Assembly (NCBI RefSeq): GCF_009363615.1
Contig: NZ_CP045384.1
Coordinates: 1,796,501 to 1,860,500 of the forward strand
Reading direction: 5' to 3'
Length of the DNA stretch: 64,000 nt
Origin: Ruegeria sp. THAF33
GTDB lineage: Bacteria > Pseudomonadota > Alphaproteobacteria > Rhodobacterales > Rhodobacteraceae
A model generated the notes under the pieces. It was given only the letters and a program-made list of their open reading frames with translations. It was not told where the DNA came from and searched no databases. Position numbers and translations under genes: made by a program. Positions within the stretch are counted from its first letter, which is position 1; each line of letters begins with the position of its first letter. Below, piece after piece: positions 34,813-43,655 of this stretch.

Positions 34813-36171
34813 ATGGCTTTTGAACGCGTATCCCTGCTGAGGTCAATCCCGGCTCTGATCCTGTCGGTTGGTGTCTGGCTGGCGGCGGCAACGCAATCCC
34901 ATGGGCAAAGCCTGATCCGCGACCCCGATATCGAGCGTGGCCTGCGCGAGCTTGCCTTTCCGGTTCTGCGCGCCGCCGGTCTGAACACCAATCGGGTTCA
35001 AATCCTTGTGGTCAATGACAACACGTTCAATGCATTCGTCATAGACTACAACGCCATCTATTTGAATTACGGGCTGATCCTTACGGTCGAAAGCCCCGAA
35101 ATGCTGCAAGCGGTGATCGCGCATGAGGCCGCGCATATCGCGAACGGCCATCTGGCCCGCCGCGCCGAAAACCTGAAGGCGGCGCGGCGCAATGCGGGCC
35201 TTGGTACCGCTTTGGCCCTGCTTGCGGCTGCGGCCGGAGGGGGTGAAGCCGCCATTGGCATCGCCGCAGGCACCCAAGGCGCCGCAATCCGCAGCTTTCT
35301 GGGCCATACCCGCGCCGAAGAGGCCTCGGCCGACCGAAGCGCCGCAAGCTATCTGCGATGGGCTCAGATTTCCCCCAGCGGCATGGTGGAGCTGCACAGA
35401 AAATTCGCGGGTCAGGAATTGCTGAGCGTCGCCAATCAGGACCCGTACATGCGGTCGCATCCCACCAGTCGTGAACGATTGCGCGCCGCCGAAGCGTTTC
35501 TGGATGAGTTCGGCGACAAGGCCGTTCCGAATGCCAATGCCGATTACTGGTTTGCCCGCGTCAAAGGCAAACTGTCGGCCTTTTTACGCTCACCCAGTTG
35601 GACATTACGGCGCGCCAAAGAAGAAACCGCTCAGGACATCCGCCTGATGCGCGAGGCTTCGGCCCATCATCAGAACCGTGATTTGGATCGCGCGCGTCGT
35701 GCCATCGACGAGGCCCTGGCGCTGCGCCCGAACGACCCCTACTATTATGACCTGAAAGGGCAAATTCTGCTGGAAAACAGGCGAATAGGCGCGGCTGTTG
35801 AAGCGTATGGGAACGCTGTTGAAATGGCTCCGAACGATGCGCTTATCCTGGCTGGATACGGGCGGGCGCTGTTGGCGCAGGGTCAAACCAAACAGGCCCT
35901 GAGCGTGCTGGAAAAAGCCCGCGCCCGGGACTATCGGAACGCCAGGCTGTTGCAGGATCTGGGTGTGGCCTATGCTCAGGTTGGCAATGATGGTATGGCA
36001 TCCACCGTGACGGCAGAGCGGTATGCGCTGCAAGGGCGGTTGAAAGATGCCGGAATTCACGCGAAACGCGCCGTGGCACGACTGCCCGAAGGTTCACCGG
36101 GTTGGCAAAGGGCACAAGACGTGTTGATTGCGGCGGAACGACTCGACAAAGACAAAAGGAAACGGAAATGA
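34813..36171 (+). CDS. BepA/YfgC-like M48 metalloprotease with TPR domain
   Basis: A 452-residue periplasmic metalloprotease-chaperone that in E. coli (BepA) helps assemble or degrade LptD and other outer-membrane proteins. A signal peptide (about residues 1-32) precedes an M48 domain with HEAAH at 104-108 and a TPR-rich C-terminus (RPNDPYYYDLKGQILLENRRIGAAVEAYGNAVEMAPND and later repeats). The start ATG at 34813 lacks a clear Shine-Dalgarno; a start at 34789 is possible and would overlap the divergent gene. It overlaps dsbA downstream as ATGA, so they form an operon. Confidence 0.88.
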   Translation: MAFERVSLLRSIPALILSVGVWLAAATQSHGQSLIRDPDIERGLRELAFPVLRAAGLNTNRVQILVVNDNTFNAFVIDYNAIYLNYGLILTVESPEMLQAVIAHEAAHIANGHLARRAENLKAARRNAGLGTALALLAAAAGGGEAAIGIAAGTQGAAIRSFLGHTRAEEASADRSAASYLRWAQISPSGMVELHRKFAGQELLSVANQDPYMRSHPTSRERLRAAEAFLDEFGDKAVPNANADYWFARVKGKLSAFLRSPSWTLRRAKEETAQDIRLMREASAHHQNRDLDRARRAIDEALALRPNDPYYYDLKGQILLENRRIGAAVEAYGNAVEMAPNDALILAGYGRALLAQGQTKQALSVLEKARARDYRNARLLQDLGVAYAQVGNDGMASTVTAERYALQGRLKDAGIHAKRAVARLPEGSPGWQRAQDVLIAAERLDKDKRKRK

Positions 36172-36926
36172 TCCTCAGACATGCTGCACCCGCCCTTCTG
36201 GGGCTTTCCATGGCGGCGACCTCGGCGCAGGCGCTGGACTTGAATGCGATGAACGATGCCGAGAAGGCGGAATTTGGTGCCCAGGTGCGCGAATACCTGC
36301 TGGAAAACCCCGAAGTGATCATCGAAGCCATCAACATTCTGGAAGAGCGCAATGCCGTCGCCGAAGCCGCGGCGGACAAAGAACTGGTCGCCGCCAATGC
36401 GGATGAACTGTTTGATGACGGGTACAGCTGGGTTGGCGGCAACCCGGATGGCGACATCACGCTGGTCGAGTTCATGGACTACCGGTGTGGCTATTGCCGC
36501 CGTGCCGTTCCCGAAGTTACCAGCCTGCTGGCAGAAGACGGCAACATCCGCCTTGTGATCAAGGAATTCCCCATTTTGGGTGATGCGTCTGTGCTGTCCT
36601 CACGTTTTGCCGTGGCCACCAAACACGTGGCGGGCGACGACGCATACAAGCAGGTCCATGATGCCCTGCTGGAATTCACCGGCGAGCCAACCGAAGTTGC
36701 CCTGCGCCGCATCTCGGACGGTTTGGGGCTGAACAGCGACGAGATCATCGCGGCGATGGACAGCGATCGCGTTACGGATGAGATTGCGCGCACCCGTGCT
36801 CTGGCCCAGCGGATGCAGATCTCGGGCACGCCTTCGTTCGTGTTGGGCACAGAGATGCTGCGTGGCTATTTGCCAGCCGATCAGATGCAGCAAATCGTTA
36901 ACGGTATACGTGCCGAACGCGGCTAA
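36168..36926 (+). CDS. DsbA-family thiol-disulfide oxidoreductase
   Basis: A 252-residue periplasmic thioredoxin-fold protein. A signal peptide covers about residues 1-22 (ends SAQA). The active site CGYC (Cys107-Cys110) lies in FMDYRCGYCRRAVPEV, and the cis-Pro loop is SGTPSFVLG. An N-terminal helical segment (about 25-80) is typical of the Com1/DsbA-like group with a dimerisation domain. I chose the ATG at 36168, which follows AAAAGGAAACGGAA and overlaps the BepA-like stop. It probably provides disulfides for envelope proteins. Confidence 0.9.
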   Translation: MILRHAAPALLGLSMAATSAQALDLNAMNDAEKAEFGAQVREYLLENPEVIIEAINILEERNAVAEAAADKELVAANADELFDDGYSWVGGNPDGDITLVEFMDYRCGYCRRAVPEVTSLLAEDGNIRLVIKEFPILGDASVLSSRFAVATKHVAGDDAYKQVHDALLEFTGEPTEVALRRISDGLGLNSDEIIAAMDSDRVTDEIARTRALAQRMQISGTPSFVLGTEMLRGYLPADQMQQIVNGIRAERG

Positions 36927-36950
36927 GGCCGGATCTGTCGGCGACGTGCC

Positions 36951-38021
36951 ATGAAGCGGCGGGAATTTCTGGTGGCCGGAGGAGCGTTGGGTATGACGTG
37001 TTTCTCTGGCCAGTCTATTGCGCAGTCCGCGACAGGCTTCCACGTGCCGGCCGAAGACGCCCGGCATGAACGCACTTTCATGCAATGGCCGGTCAGCCGA
37101 ACCGTATATCGCGATCCCGTTTTTCTGGAAATGGTACAGGGGACCATTGCGGAAATCGCAAACACGATCTCTGCTTTTGAACCCGTCACAATGCTCGCCG
37201 GATCGGAACATCACGCAGACATCAGCAAACGGCTTTCTGCGGCGGTCGAGATCAGGGATGTCCCGACCGAAGATCTGTGGTGCCGGGACGCAGGCCCGGT
37301 CTTTGCGATCAATACCCGTGGCGCGCTTGCGGTCCAACAGATCCAGTTCAATGGGTGGGGAAGAAAACAGGTTCACGCACATGATGCGAAAATTGCCGGC
37401 AGAGTGGCCGAAAGGCTGGGTCTGCCCCTGTTGCCGACCGGGCTGATCGGCGAAGCCGGTGGCGTCGAGCAGGATGGGCATGGGACGCTAATGGCGCATG
37501 AAAGCTCGTGGGTGAATGACAACCGCAATCCCGGCCTCACTCGGGACGAGATCGAAGCCCGGTTGTTGGCGGCCTATGGGGCCAAACGCATGATCTGGTC
37601 CGAAGGAGTCTGGGGCGAAGATATCACCGACTATCACATTGACAGTCTGGCCCGCTTTACCGGCCCCGGTCGCGGCATCATCAACTTGCCGGATGAACCG
37701 GACAAAGATGATCCTTTCCACATGGCCGCGCTGGACACCCATGATCGTCTCATTGCCGCGGGCATCAACATGGACGTGATACCCGAGCCGCATTTCCGCC
37801 GTGTCGAAGACCCGGATTTCGTGGCCTCTTATGCCAATTACTACGTCTGCAATGGCGGTGTGATTGCGGCCCGGTTCGGAGACTCGGAAACAGACAGGAT
37901 CGCGTCGGAAACGCTTGCAAGGCACCACCCTGGGCGTGAAGTCGTGACGCTTGACGTGGATGTGCTGGGAGAGCTTGGCGGCGGCATCCATTGCGCTACA
38001 CAACAGATGCCCGGTTTTTAA
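36951..38021 (+). CDS. Agmatine-deiminase-like protein with Tat signal
   Basis: A 356-residue member of the peptidyl-arginine-deiminase/agmatine deiminase family, which hydrolyses a guanidino group to release ammonia. The acidic and Arg active-site motif EDLWCRDAGPV and the catalytic Cys348 in GGGIHCATQQMPGF near the C-terminus are present, as is DYHIDSLARF. The N-terminus MKRREFLVAGGALG is a Tat (twin-arginine) signal, which is uncommon for agmatine deiminases and implies export to the periplasm. It is 24 nt after dsbA on the same strand. Confidence 0.85.
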   Translation: MKRREFLVAGGALGMTCFSGQSIAQSATGFHVPAEDARHERTFMQWPVSRTVYRDPVFLEMVQGTIAEIANTISAFEPVTMLAGSEHHADISKRLSAAVEIRDVPTEDLWCRDAGPVFAINTRGALAVQQIQFNGWGRKQVHAHDAKIAGRVAERLGLPLLPTGLIGEAGGVEQDGHGTLMAHESSWVNDNRNPGLTRDEIEARLLAAYGAKRMIWSEGVWGEDITDYHIDSLARFTGPGRGIINLPDEPDKDDPFHMAALDTHDRLIAAGINMDVIPEPHFRRVEDPDFVASYANYYVCNGGVIAARFGDSETDRIASETLARHHPGREVVTLDVDVLGELGGGIHCATQQMPGF

Positions 38022-38039
38022 ATGTCGCGAAGAAACATG

Positions 38040-39161
38040 CTATTCAGCCGCTTCAGCCGCCGCATCCAGTTCAGCCGCCTTTTTCTCGACCTCTTCCACG
38101 ATGTGATCGATCATCTGGTCGTTCGACATCTTGTGGCTGGCTTTGCCGGCCAGATAGACCATGCCGGACCCTGCCCCGCCGCCGGTGAAACCAACATCGG
38201 TCATGAGCGCTTCACCCGGCCCGTTGACCACGCAGCCGATGATCGACAGGGACATCGGCGTCTTGATGTGTTCAAGGCGATGTTCCAGCGCCTCGACGGT
38301 TTTGATGACATCAAAACCCTGTCGCGCGCAGGATGGGCACGAGATGATATTGACGCCCCGATGACGCAGGCCAAGGGATTTGAGGATTTCAAACCCGACC
38401 TTGACCTCTTCCACCGGATCAGCAGACAGGCTGACGCGGATCGTGTCGCCGATCCCCATCCACAGCAGGTTGCCCAACCCGATGGCCGATTTGATCGTGC
38501 CGCTGACCAGCCCTCCGGCCTCGGTAATGCCCAGATGGATGGGGGCATCCGTCGCCTCGGCAATGCCCTGATAGGCCGCGGCCGACAGGAACACGTCGCT
38601 GGCCTTTACGCTGATCTTGAACTCGTGAAAATCATTGTCCTGAAGGATGCGGATATGTTCCAGCCCGCTTTCGACCATCGCCTCGGGGCACGGCTCGCCA
38701 TACTTCTCAAGCAGGTGCTTTTCCAGGCTGCCCGCGTTCACGCCGATGCGGATCGAGCAGTTGTGGTCGCGCGCCGCCTGGATGACTTCTTTTACCCGGG
38801 TTTCGTCGCCGATATTGCCGGGGTTGATGCGCAGACAGGCAGCGCCCGCTTCGGCGGCCTCGATCCCGCGCCGATAGTGGAAATGAATATCCGCCACGAT
38901 GGGCACCGGGCTTTCCCGAACGATCTGTTTCAGCGCCCTGGACGACGCTTCGTCAGGAACCGATACGCGAACGATATCCGCACCCGCCTCGGCCGCCGCC
39001 TGCACCTGCGCCACGGTCGCCGCCACATCGGTGGTCAGCGTATTGGTCATGGTTTGAACGGCAATGGGTGCATCGCCTCCAACGGGGACGTTGCCGACCA
39101 TGATTTGACGGGATTTACGACGATAGATGTCGCGCCATGGGCGCACGTGATTGAGGGACAT
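38040..39161 (-). CDS. ispG: HMBPP synthase, IspG/GcpE
   Basis: A 373-residue [4Fe-4S] enzyme that reduces MEcPP to HMBPP in the MEP isoprenoid pathway. The three cluster cysteines and ligand region are recognisable in [15 protein letters not shown] and later in [13 protein letters not shown]; the TIM-barrel N-terminus has [21 protein letters not shown]. Length fits the short bacterial form. It is downstream of the RodZ-like gene on the same strand, 71 nt apart. Convergent with the agmatine-deiminase-like gene. Confidence 0.95.
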   Translation of the reverse strand: MSLNHVRPWRDIYRRKSRQIMVGNVPVGGDAPIAVQTMTNTLTTDVAATVAQVQAAAEAGADIVRVSVPDEASSRALKQIVRESPVPIVADIHFHYRRGIEAAEAGAACLRINPGNIGDETRVKEVIQAARDHNCSIRIGVNAGSLEKHLLEKYGEPCPEAMVESGLEHIRILQDNDFHEFKISVKASDVFLSAAAYQGIAEATDAPIHLGITEAGGLVSGTIKSAIGLGNLLWMGIGDTIRVSLSADPVEEVKVGFEILKSLGLRHRGVNIISCPSCARQGFDVIKTVEALEHRLEHIKTPMSLSIIGCVVNGPGEALMTDVGFTGGGAGSGMVYLAGKASHKMSNDQMIDHIVEEVEKKAAELDAAAEAAE

Positions 39162-39232
39162 AAGGACGGATCCGCGTCTGCCTGAGTTGCGATTGTAGAT
39201 AGTTCGGCAACGGGGTTATCGCAATGGCTAGA

Positions 39233-40438
39233 TCACTCGGCGGGAGTTTCTGTCGCCTCGGTTTGCAGTTCCGCCACCAGTTGCTTGAGCGCACTGTTCT
39301 GTTCCGCCTCCAGATCGGCGACGGCATAGGCCTCGGACACGGCGTCTTTCGACAGAACAACACCCTTGGCGACCGTGCCCGGAGCACCCGCCGGGCCGTA
39401 ATGTTCACCGTTCATCGCGAAATATACCGATCCCGACGCGCCCGCACGCAATGTCGGCGGTTCTTCTGTCAGGGGCACTTCGAATACACTGCCTTGCTCG
39501 ACGGTTCCCAGCGTACCTTCGAAAATGACGCTGCCATCCGCAGCCGTCACACGCATCCAGGCGGGATCAACTGCCACGATCTTTAGCGTGGTGTCGATCT
39601 GTTCGACCACTTGCGGCAGGGCCGGTTTTTCGACCGTGTGCAGTTCAGCCACTTCGAACTGCGGCAATTCGGGCGGGCGGAAGGTTCCAACCTCGCGCGG
39701 ATCAAGCGTTGAGATCGGAGCATCCCGCGAGACCAGCACCGGAACATCCAGCGCCTGCGGACGATAGAGACGGTCCAGTGCTTCGGCACTTGCTACTTCC
39801 GTAACATCATCTGACACGTTGCTGCGCGCCGCATCCAGCGGATCCAGATCAGACAGAACCACCGGTGCCTGTTCAACCGGGCTGACCTGTACTTGCTGAA
39901 TCTTGTTCAAAACAGCCCAACCGCCATAGCCAATGCCACCGATCACCGCGAGCAATACCAGCGACGAGCCGATTGCGCGAGGTTCAATCTGACTGACCAG
40001 AGACTCCTTGCCCGGAATATAGGGCGTATTGGGCGAAATGAACGGATCCCGCCCCATCGGACCGCGCGCAGGCAGAGCCCCCGAAGGTTTCCGCACTACC
40101 GAGGCCTCTGCGGACATGCCATGCGCGACCTCAAATCCGCTTTCCTCACAGAAAGTCGCGAAGGTCTCATCGGGGTTCATACCCAGATAGCGCGCATAAG
40201 AACGCACATACCCGGCGATAAAGCCGGGTGTATCAAACGCATCAGGGTCGGCGTTTTCAATTGCAGCAATATAGTTGGCTTTGATCCGCAGTTCGCGCTG
40301 AACATCCAGAAGAGATTTGCCCATCGTTGCGCGTTCACCGCGCATCTTGTCGCCTAGGCGAACTTCGTAGTCGTCAAACCCTTTTGGTCTGACATCTACG
40401 TCCTCTTCGGATTCGCGCTGAGATCTGCGCCCAATCAT
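39233..40438 (-). CDS. RodZ-like helix-turn-helix membrane protein
   Basis: A 401-residue protein with RodZ-like architecture: a cytosolic helix-turn-helix (about 30-95, SLLDVQRELRIKANYIAAIE), a single membrane helix near residues 155-178 (AIGSSLVLLAVIGGIGYGGWAVL), and a long periplasmic region ending in a beta-rich DUF4115-like domain (IVAVDPAWMRVTAADGSVIFEGTL). RodZ links MreB to cell shape in other bacteria. I chose the ATG at 40438 on family similarity; the frame continues to 40489 and 40495, so the N-terminus is uncertain. The C-terminal tail is rich in Glu and Ala. Confidence 0.8.
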   Translation of the reverse strand: MIGRRSQRESEEDVDVRPKGFDDYEVRLGDKMRGERATMGKSLLDVQRELRIKANYIAAIENADPDAFDTPGFIAGYVRSYARYLGMNPDETFATFCEESGFEVAHGMSAEASVVRKPSGALPARGPMGRDPFISPNTPYIPGKESLVSQIEPRAIGSSLVLLAVIGGIGYGGWAVLNKIQQVQVSPVEQAPVVLSDLDPLDAARSNVSDDVTEVASAEALDRLYRPQALDVPVLVSRDAPISTLDPREVGTFRPPELPQFEVAELHTVEKPALPQVVEQIDTTLKIVAVDPAWMRVTAADGSVIFEGTLGTVEQGSVFEVPLTEEPPTLRAGASGSVYFAMNGEHYGPAGAPGTVAKGVVLSKDAVSEAYAVADLEAEQNSALKQLVAELQTEATETPAE

Positions 40439-40567
40439 CCCTGCTGCCCCATTCTGCCTGTCGCGTATTTCGCGTAAGTGGCGAATCATCCCCACAATGA
40501 TTCGTCTACTCGTTTTGTTAGCGTAAGCTTAACACGCGGCAAACTCGTTGCACACTTTGGCGTTAGG

Positions 40568-41791
40568 TTATCCGGCAAGTTCGGCGCGATTTAGCGCACA
40601 ATGTGACCAAAGTTCGTCCATCGCTTGCACCAGACGGTTCATTTCGTCGGGTCCATGCACCGGAGACGGGGTAAAACGCAGACGCTCGGTTCCGCGCGGG
40701 ACGGTCGGGAAATTGATCGGTTGCACGTAAATGCCATAATCGTCCAGCAGCATATCGCTGAGCTTTTTGGTGTGCACCGGATTGCCGACGATCACTGGCA
40801 CGATATGGCTGCCGTGGTCGATCAGCGGAAGGCCCATTCCCTTCAGCCGCAGCTTGAGGATCTTCGCCTGGGTCTGGTGCTGCTCGCGCAGCTCAGACGC
40901 GGTTTTCAGGTGCGCAACGGATGCAGCAGCCCCTGCGGCAACTGCCGGCGGCAACGATGTCGTAAAGATAAAGCCCGGCGCATAAGACCGCACGGCATCG
41001 CACATCTTTGCGCTGGCAGCGATATAGCCCCCCATGACGCCATATGCCTTGGCCAGAGTGCCATTGATGATGTCGATCCGATGTGCCAGCCGGTCACGCT
41101 CGGTCACGCCGCCGCCGCGCGGGCCATACATGCCCACCGCGTGCACTTCGTCGATATAGGTCAGCGCGCCGAATTCATCTGCCAGATCGCAGATTTCTTC
41201 GATCGGACCAAAATCGCCATCCATCGAGTAGACGGACTCGAACGCGATCAGCTTGGGTGCGGCGGGATCGTCCGCCTCGAGCAATTCGCGCAAATGCGCC
41301 ACGTCGTTATGACGGAAGATGCGCTTGGCCCCGCCGTTTCGGCGCACCCCTTCTATCATCGAAGCATGGTTCAGCGCGTCAGAATAGATAATCAGCCCCG
41401 GAAACAGCTTGGGCAGCGTGCTGAGCGTGGCGTCGTTGGCAATATACGCGCTGGTGAACAAAAGCGCGGCTTCCTTGCCATGCAGATCTGCCAGCTCGGC
41501 CTCGAGCCGTTTGTGATAGACCGTTGTCCCCGAAATGTTGCGCGTACCGCCCGATCCCGCACCTGCGGCTTCGACTGCCTCGTGCATTGCGTTCAGAACA
41601 ACAGGGTGCTGGCCCATGCCCAGATAGTCATTGCCGCACCATACGGTGATGTTCTGCTGCGAGCCGTCCGGGCGCGTGCGCACCGCGTGCGGAAAATGTC
41701 CGTTGCGACGTTCGATATCGATGAAGGTCCGGTAACGTCCTTCGTCATGCAGCCTGGCAATCGCTGAATCGAGCTGAGCAGTATAGTCCAA
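40568..41791 (-). CDS. hemA: 5-aminolevulinate synthase, TTG start
   Basis: A 407-residue PLP enzyme that condenses glycine and succinyl-CoA to 5-aminolevulinate, the first step of tetrapyrrole synthesis by the Shemin pathway. The N-terminus [20 protein letters not shown] aligns with R. capsulatus/R. sphaeroides HemA, and the PLP Lys is in [13 protein letters not shown] chose the TTG at 41791, which sits 6 nt after a perfect AAGGAGG; the in-frame ATG 42 nt earlier would give a non-conserved extension. The 407-residue length equals the R. sphaeroides form. A FNR-type box lies 131 nt upstream. Confidence 0.95.
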   Translation of the reverse strand: MDYTAQLDSAIARLHDEGRYRTFIDIERRNGHFPHAVRTRPDGSQQNITVWCGNDYLGMGQHPVVLNAMHEAVEAAGAGSGGTRNISGTTVYHKRLEAELADLHGKEAALLFTSAYIANDATLSTLPKLFPGLIIYSDALNHASMIEGVRRNGGAKRIFRHNDVAHLRELLEADDPAAPKLIAFESVYSMDGDFGPIEEICDLADEFGALTYIDEVHAVGMYGPRGGGVTERDRLAHRIDIINGTLAKAYGVMGGYIAASAKMCDAVRSYAPGFIFTTSLPPAVAAGAAASVAHLKTASELREQHQTQAKILKLRLKGMGLPLIDHGSHIVPVIVGNPVHTKKLSDMLLDDYGIYVQPINFPTVPRGTERLRFTPSPVHGPDEMNRLVQAMDELWSHCALNRAELAG

Positions 41792-41921
41792 CGGACCCTC
41801 CTTGAATGCCCGTTTCCGGTTTCCCTTGGGCAATTAGTCTGCCACATCCAACAGCTTAACCTGTATCAGCAGCTTTGTGTTACTTTATTCAGCTGGTTAC
41901 AGCCGAACAGGTGAACCCAAC

Positions 41922-41935
41922 TTTGATTTGCATCA
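41922..41935. promoter_or_regulatory. FNR/FnrL box upstream of hemA
   Basis: TTGAT (41922-41926), four bases, then ATCAA (41931-41935), a perfect match to the TTGAT-N4-ATCAA FNR consensus. It lies in the 325-bp divergent region between hemA and the dipeptidase, 131 bp from the hemA start. In Rhodobacter, FnrL controls hemA through such a box; the region also holds a TGTAAC that could be a hemA -10. Nothing else in this gap stands out. Confidence 0.75.
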
Positions 41936-42116
41936 AATATAAGTTTGCAATGCTCACGGCAAGTATAGTTCCGGCTATCGGACGCGTGGAAACGACGCAG
42001 CCCGCGCAACGTCATTCGCGGGCTTGTGATTGCATGAACAATTCAGATCAACCGCTCTGGACGGCGCTATCAACGCTGCTAGGGTTCGCGCGAACACAGA
42101 CAAGCAGGAGATACCC

Positions 42117-43502
42117 ATGTCGCTAGACACCGTGCTGGACCGGATTGACGAAGATCTGCAAACCTCGATCGACCGCCTGATGGAGCTGCTGCGCATCCCT
42201 TCGATCTCAACCGATCCCGCGTACAAGGCCGACGTCAGCCGTGCGGCCGACTGGCTGGTTGCCGACCTCAACAGTATCGGAATTGCAGCAGAAAAACGGG
42301 AAACCCCGGGGCACCCGATGGTCGTAGGCCATGTGGGCGAGGACTCGGATGCACCCCATATCCTGTTTTATGGCCATTATGATGTGCAACCTGTCGATCC
42401 ATTGAACCTTTGGACACGCGACCCGTTTGACCCTGCCATCGAAGATACCGAGCACGGCCCCGTCATCCGCGGGCGCGGGGCATCGGACGACAAAGGTCAA
42501 TTGATGACATTCGTCGAAGCCTGCCGCGCATGGAAAGCGGTGCACGGATCCCTGCCCTGCCGCATCACCTTCTTCTTTGAAGGCGAAGAGGAATCCGGCT
42601 CACCCTCGCTGGTCCCCTTCCTCGAAGAAAACGCGGCCGAACTCAAAGCGGATCTGGCGCTGGTTTGCGATACATCCATGGTGTCGCGAGGTGTTCCGTC
42701 GATTGCCGCGCAGCTTCGCGGCATGCTGAAGGACGAGTTCACGATCATCGGGCCCCGCATCGATCTGCACTCCGGCCATTACGGTGGCCCGGGGCTGAAC
42801 CCGCTGCGCGAGCTGTCGAAGATCGTTGCCTCATTCTATGATGACGAAACCGGGCGTGTCGCGGTCGATGGTTTCTATGAAGGCGTTCATGAAGTGCCCC
42901 AGGACCAGCTGCGCCAGTGGCAGAATTGCGGTTTCGATGAAGCAGATTATCTGAATTCGGTCGGCTATACCCAGCCGCACGGCGAAAAAGCCTATTCGAC
43001 GCTCGAACAGCAATGGGCGCGCCCGACACTTGAGGTGAACGGGCTGTGGGGCGGATACAATGGCGCAGGCTCGAAAACCGTTATCCCTTCGGAAGCGCAT
43101 TGTAAAATCACGTGCCGACTGGTCGGCGACATGGACCCCGACGCGCTGCGCAACAAGATCCGCAAACATGTCGAGGATCGCCTGTCCCCGGATGCAAAAG
43201 TTGTCTGGGACAACGATCTGGAAGGTTCGCCCGCTTCGGTCATGAATATCGATCGCCCGGAATTCGAAGCCGCGCGCAAAGCACTGTCGGACGAGTGGGA
43301 CCGCGAAGCGGTGTTTACCGGCATGGGCGGCTCGATCCCCGTCGTCGGGTATTTCAATACCGTTCTGGGGCTGGATTCGATGCTGGTCGGCTATGCCAAC
43401 GAGGACGACGCCATCCATTCGCCGAATGAGAAATACGACGTCAAAAGCTTTCACAAGGGCATCCGTTCGTGGGCCCGCATTCTGGATGCTTTGAACAAGT
43501 AA
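42117..43502 (+). CDS. M20-family dipeptidase
   Basis: A 461-residue zinc peptidase of the M20 family (carnosinase/PepV-like group). The metal-binding segments are readable: ILFYGHYDVQPVDP, GRGASDDKGQLM, and FFFEGEEESGSPSL, followed by a lid domain. I chose the ATG at 42117, which follows GCAGGAG. Length and motifs fit cytosolic dipeptidases that hydrolyse a range of dipeptides. It is the only gene of its transcript; repeat copies B and C follow it. Confidence 0.92.
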   Translation: MSLDTVLDRIDEDLQTSIDRLMELLRIPSISTDPAYKADVSRAADWLVADLNSIGIAAEKRETPGHPMVVGHVGEDSDAPHILFYGHYDVQPVDPLNLWTRDPFDPAIEDTEHGPVIRGRGASDDKGQLMTFVEACRAWKAVHGSLPCRITFFFEGEEESGSPSLVPFLEENAAELKADLALVCDTSMVSRGVPSIAAQLRGMLKDEFTIIGPRIDLHSGHYGGPGLNPLRELSKIVASFYDDETGRVAVDGFYEGVHEVPQDQLRQWQNCGFDEADYLNSVGYTQPHGEKAYSTLEQQWARPTLEVNGLWGGYNGAGSKTVIPSEAHCKITCRLVGDMDPDALRNKIRKHVEDRLSPDAKVVWDNDLEGSPASVMNIDRPEFEAARKALSDEWDREAVFTGMGGSIPVVGYFNTVLGLDSMLVGYANEDDAIHSPNEKYDVKSFHKGIRSWARILDALNK

Positions 43503-43511
43503 CGGATTTCA

Positions 43512-43555
43512 GCGAGGCTCTGCCTCGCGCTCCGGGATATTTGACGCCAGATGAA
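43512..43555 (+). repeat. Hairpin-plus-core intergenic repeat, copy B
   Basis: GCGAGGC (43512-43518) and GCCTCGC (43522-43528) form a hairpin, followed after 1 nt by the core (43530-43555, beginning CTCCGGGATATTT and ending GCCAGATGAA). It follows the dipeptidase stop by 10 nt. Copy C faces it on the other strand 15 nt away. Confidence 0.75.
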
Positions 43556-43569
43556 TAAAGGATCCCTTG

Positions 43570-43629
43570 TTCATCTGGCCCAAAATATCCCGGGGGAGCC
43601 GCGCGCAGCAAGGCGGGGGCAGAGCCCCC
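43570..43629 (-). repeat. Hairpin-plus-core intergenic repeat, copy C
   Basis: On the minus strand the hairpin GGGGGC and GCCCCC (plus coordinates 43615-43629) is followed 15 nt later by the core at 43599-43570, reading GCTCCCCCGGGATATTTT and then GCCAGATGAA. Together with copy B it makes an imperfect inverted repeat between convergent genes, so each transcript runs into its own copy. Confidence 0.75.
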
Positions 43630-43655
43630 TGTCCGACCGCAACACGCGTATGACG

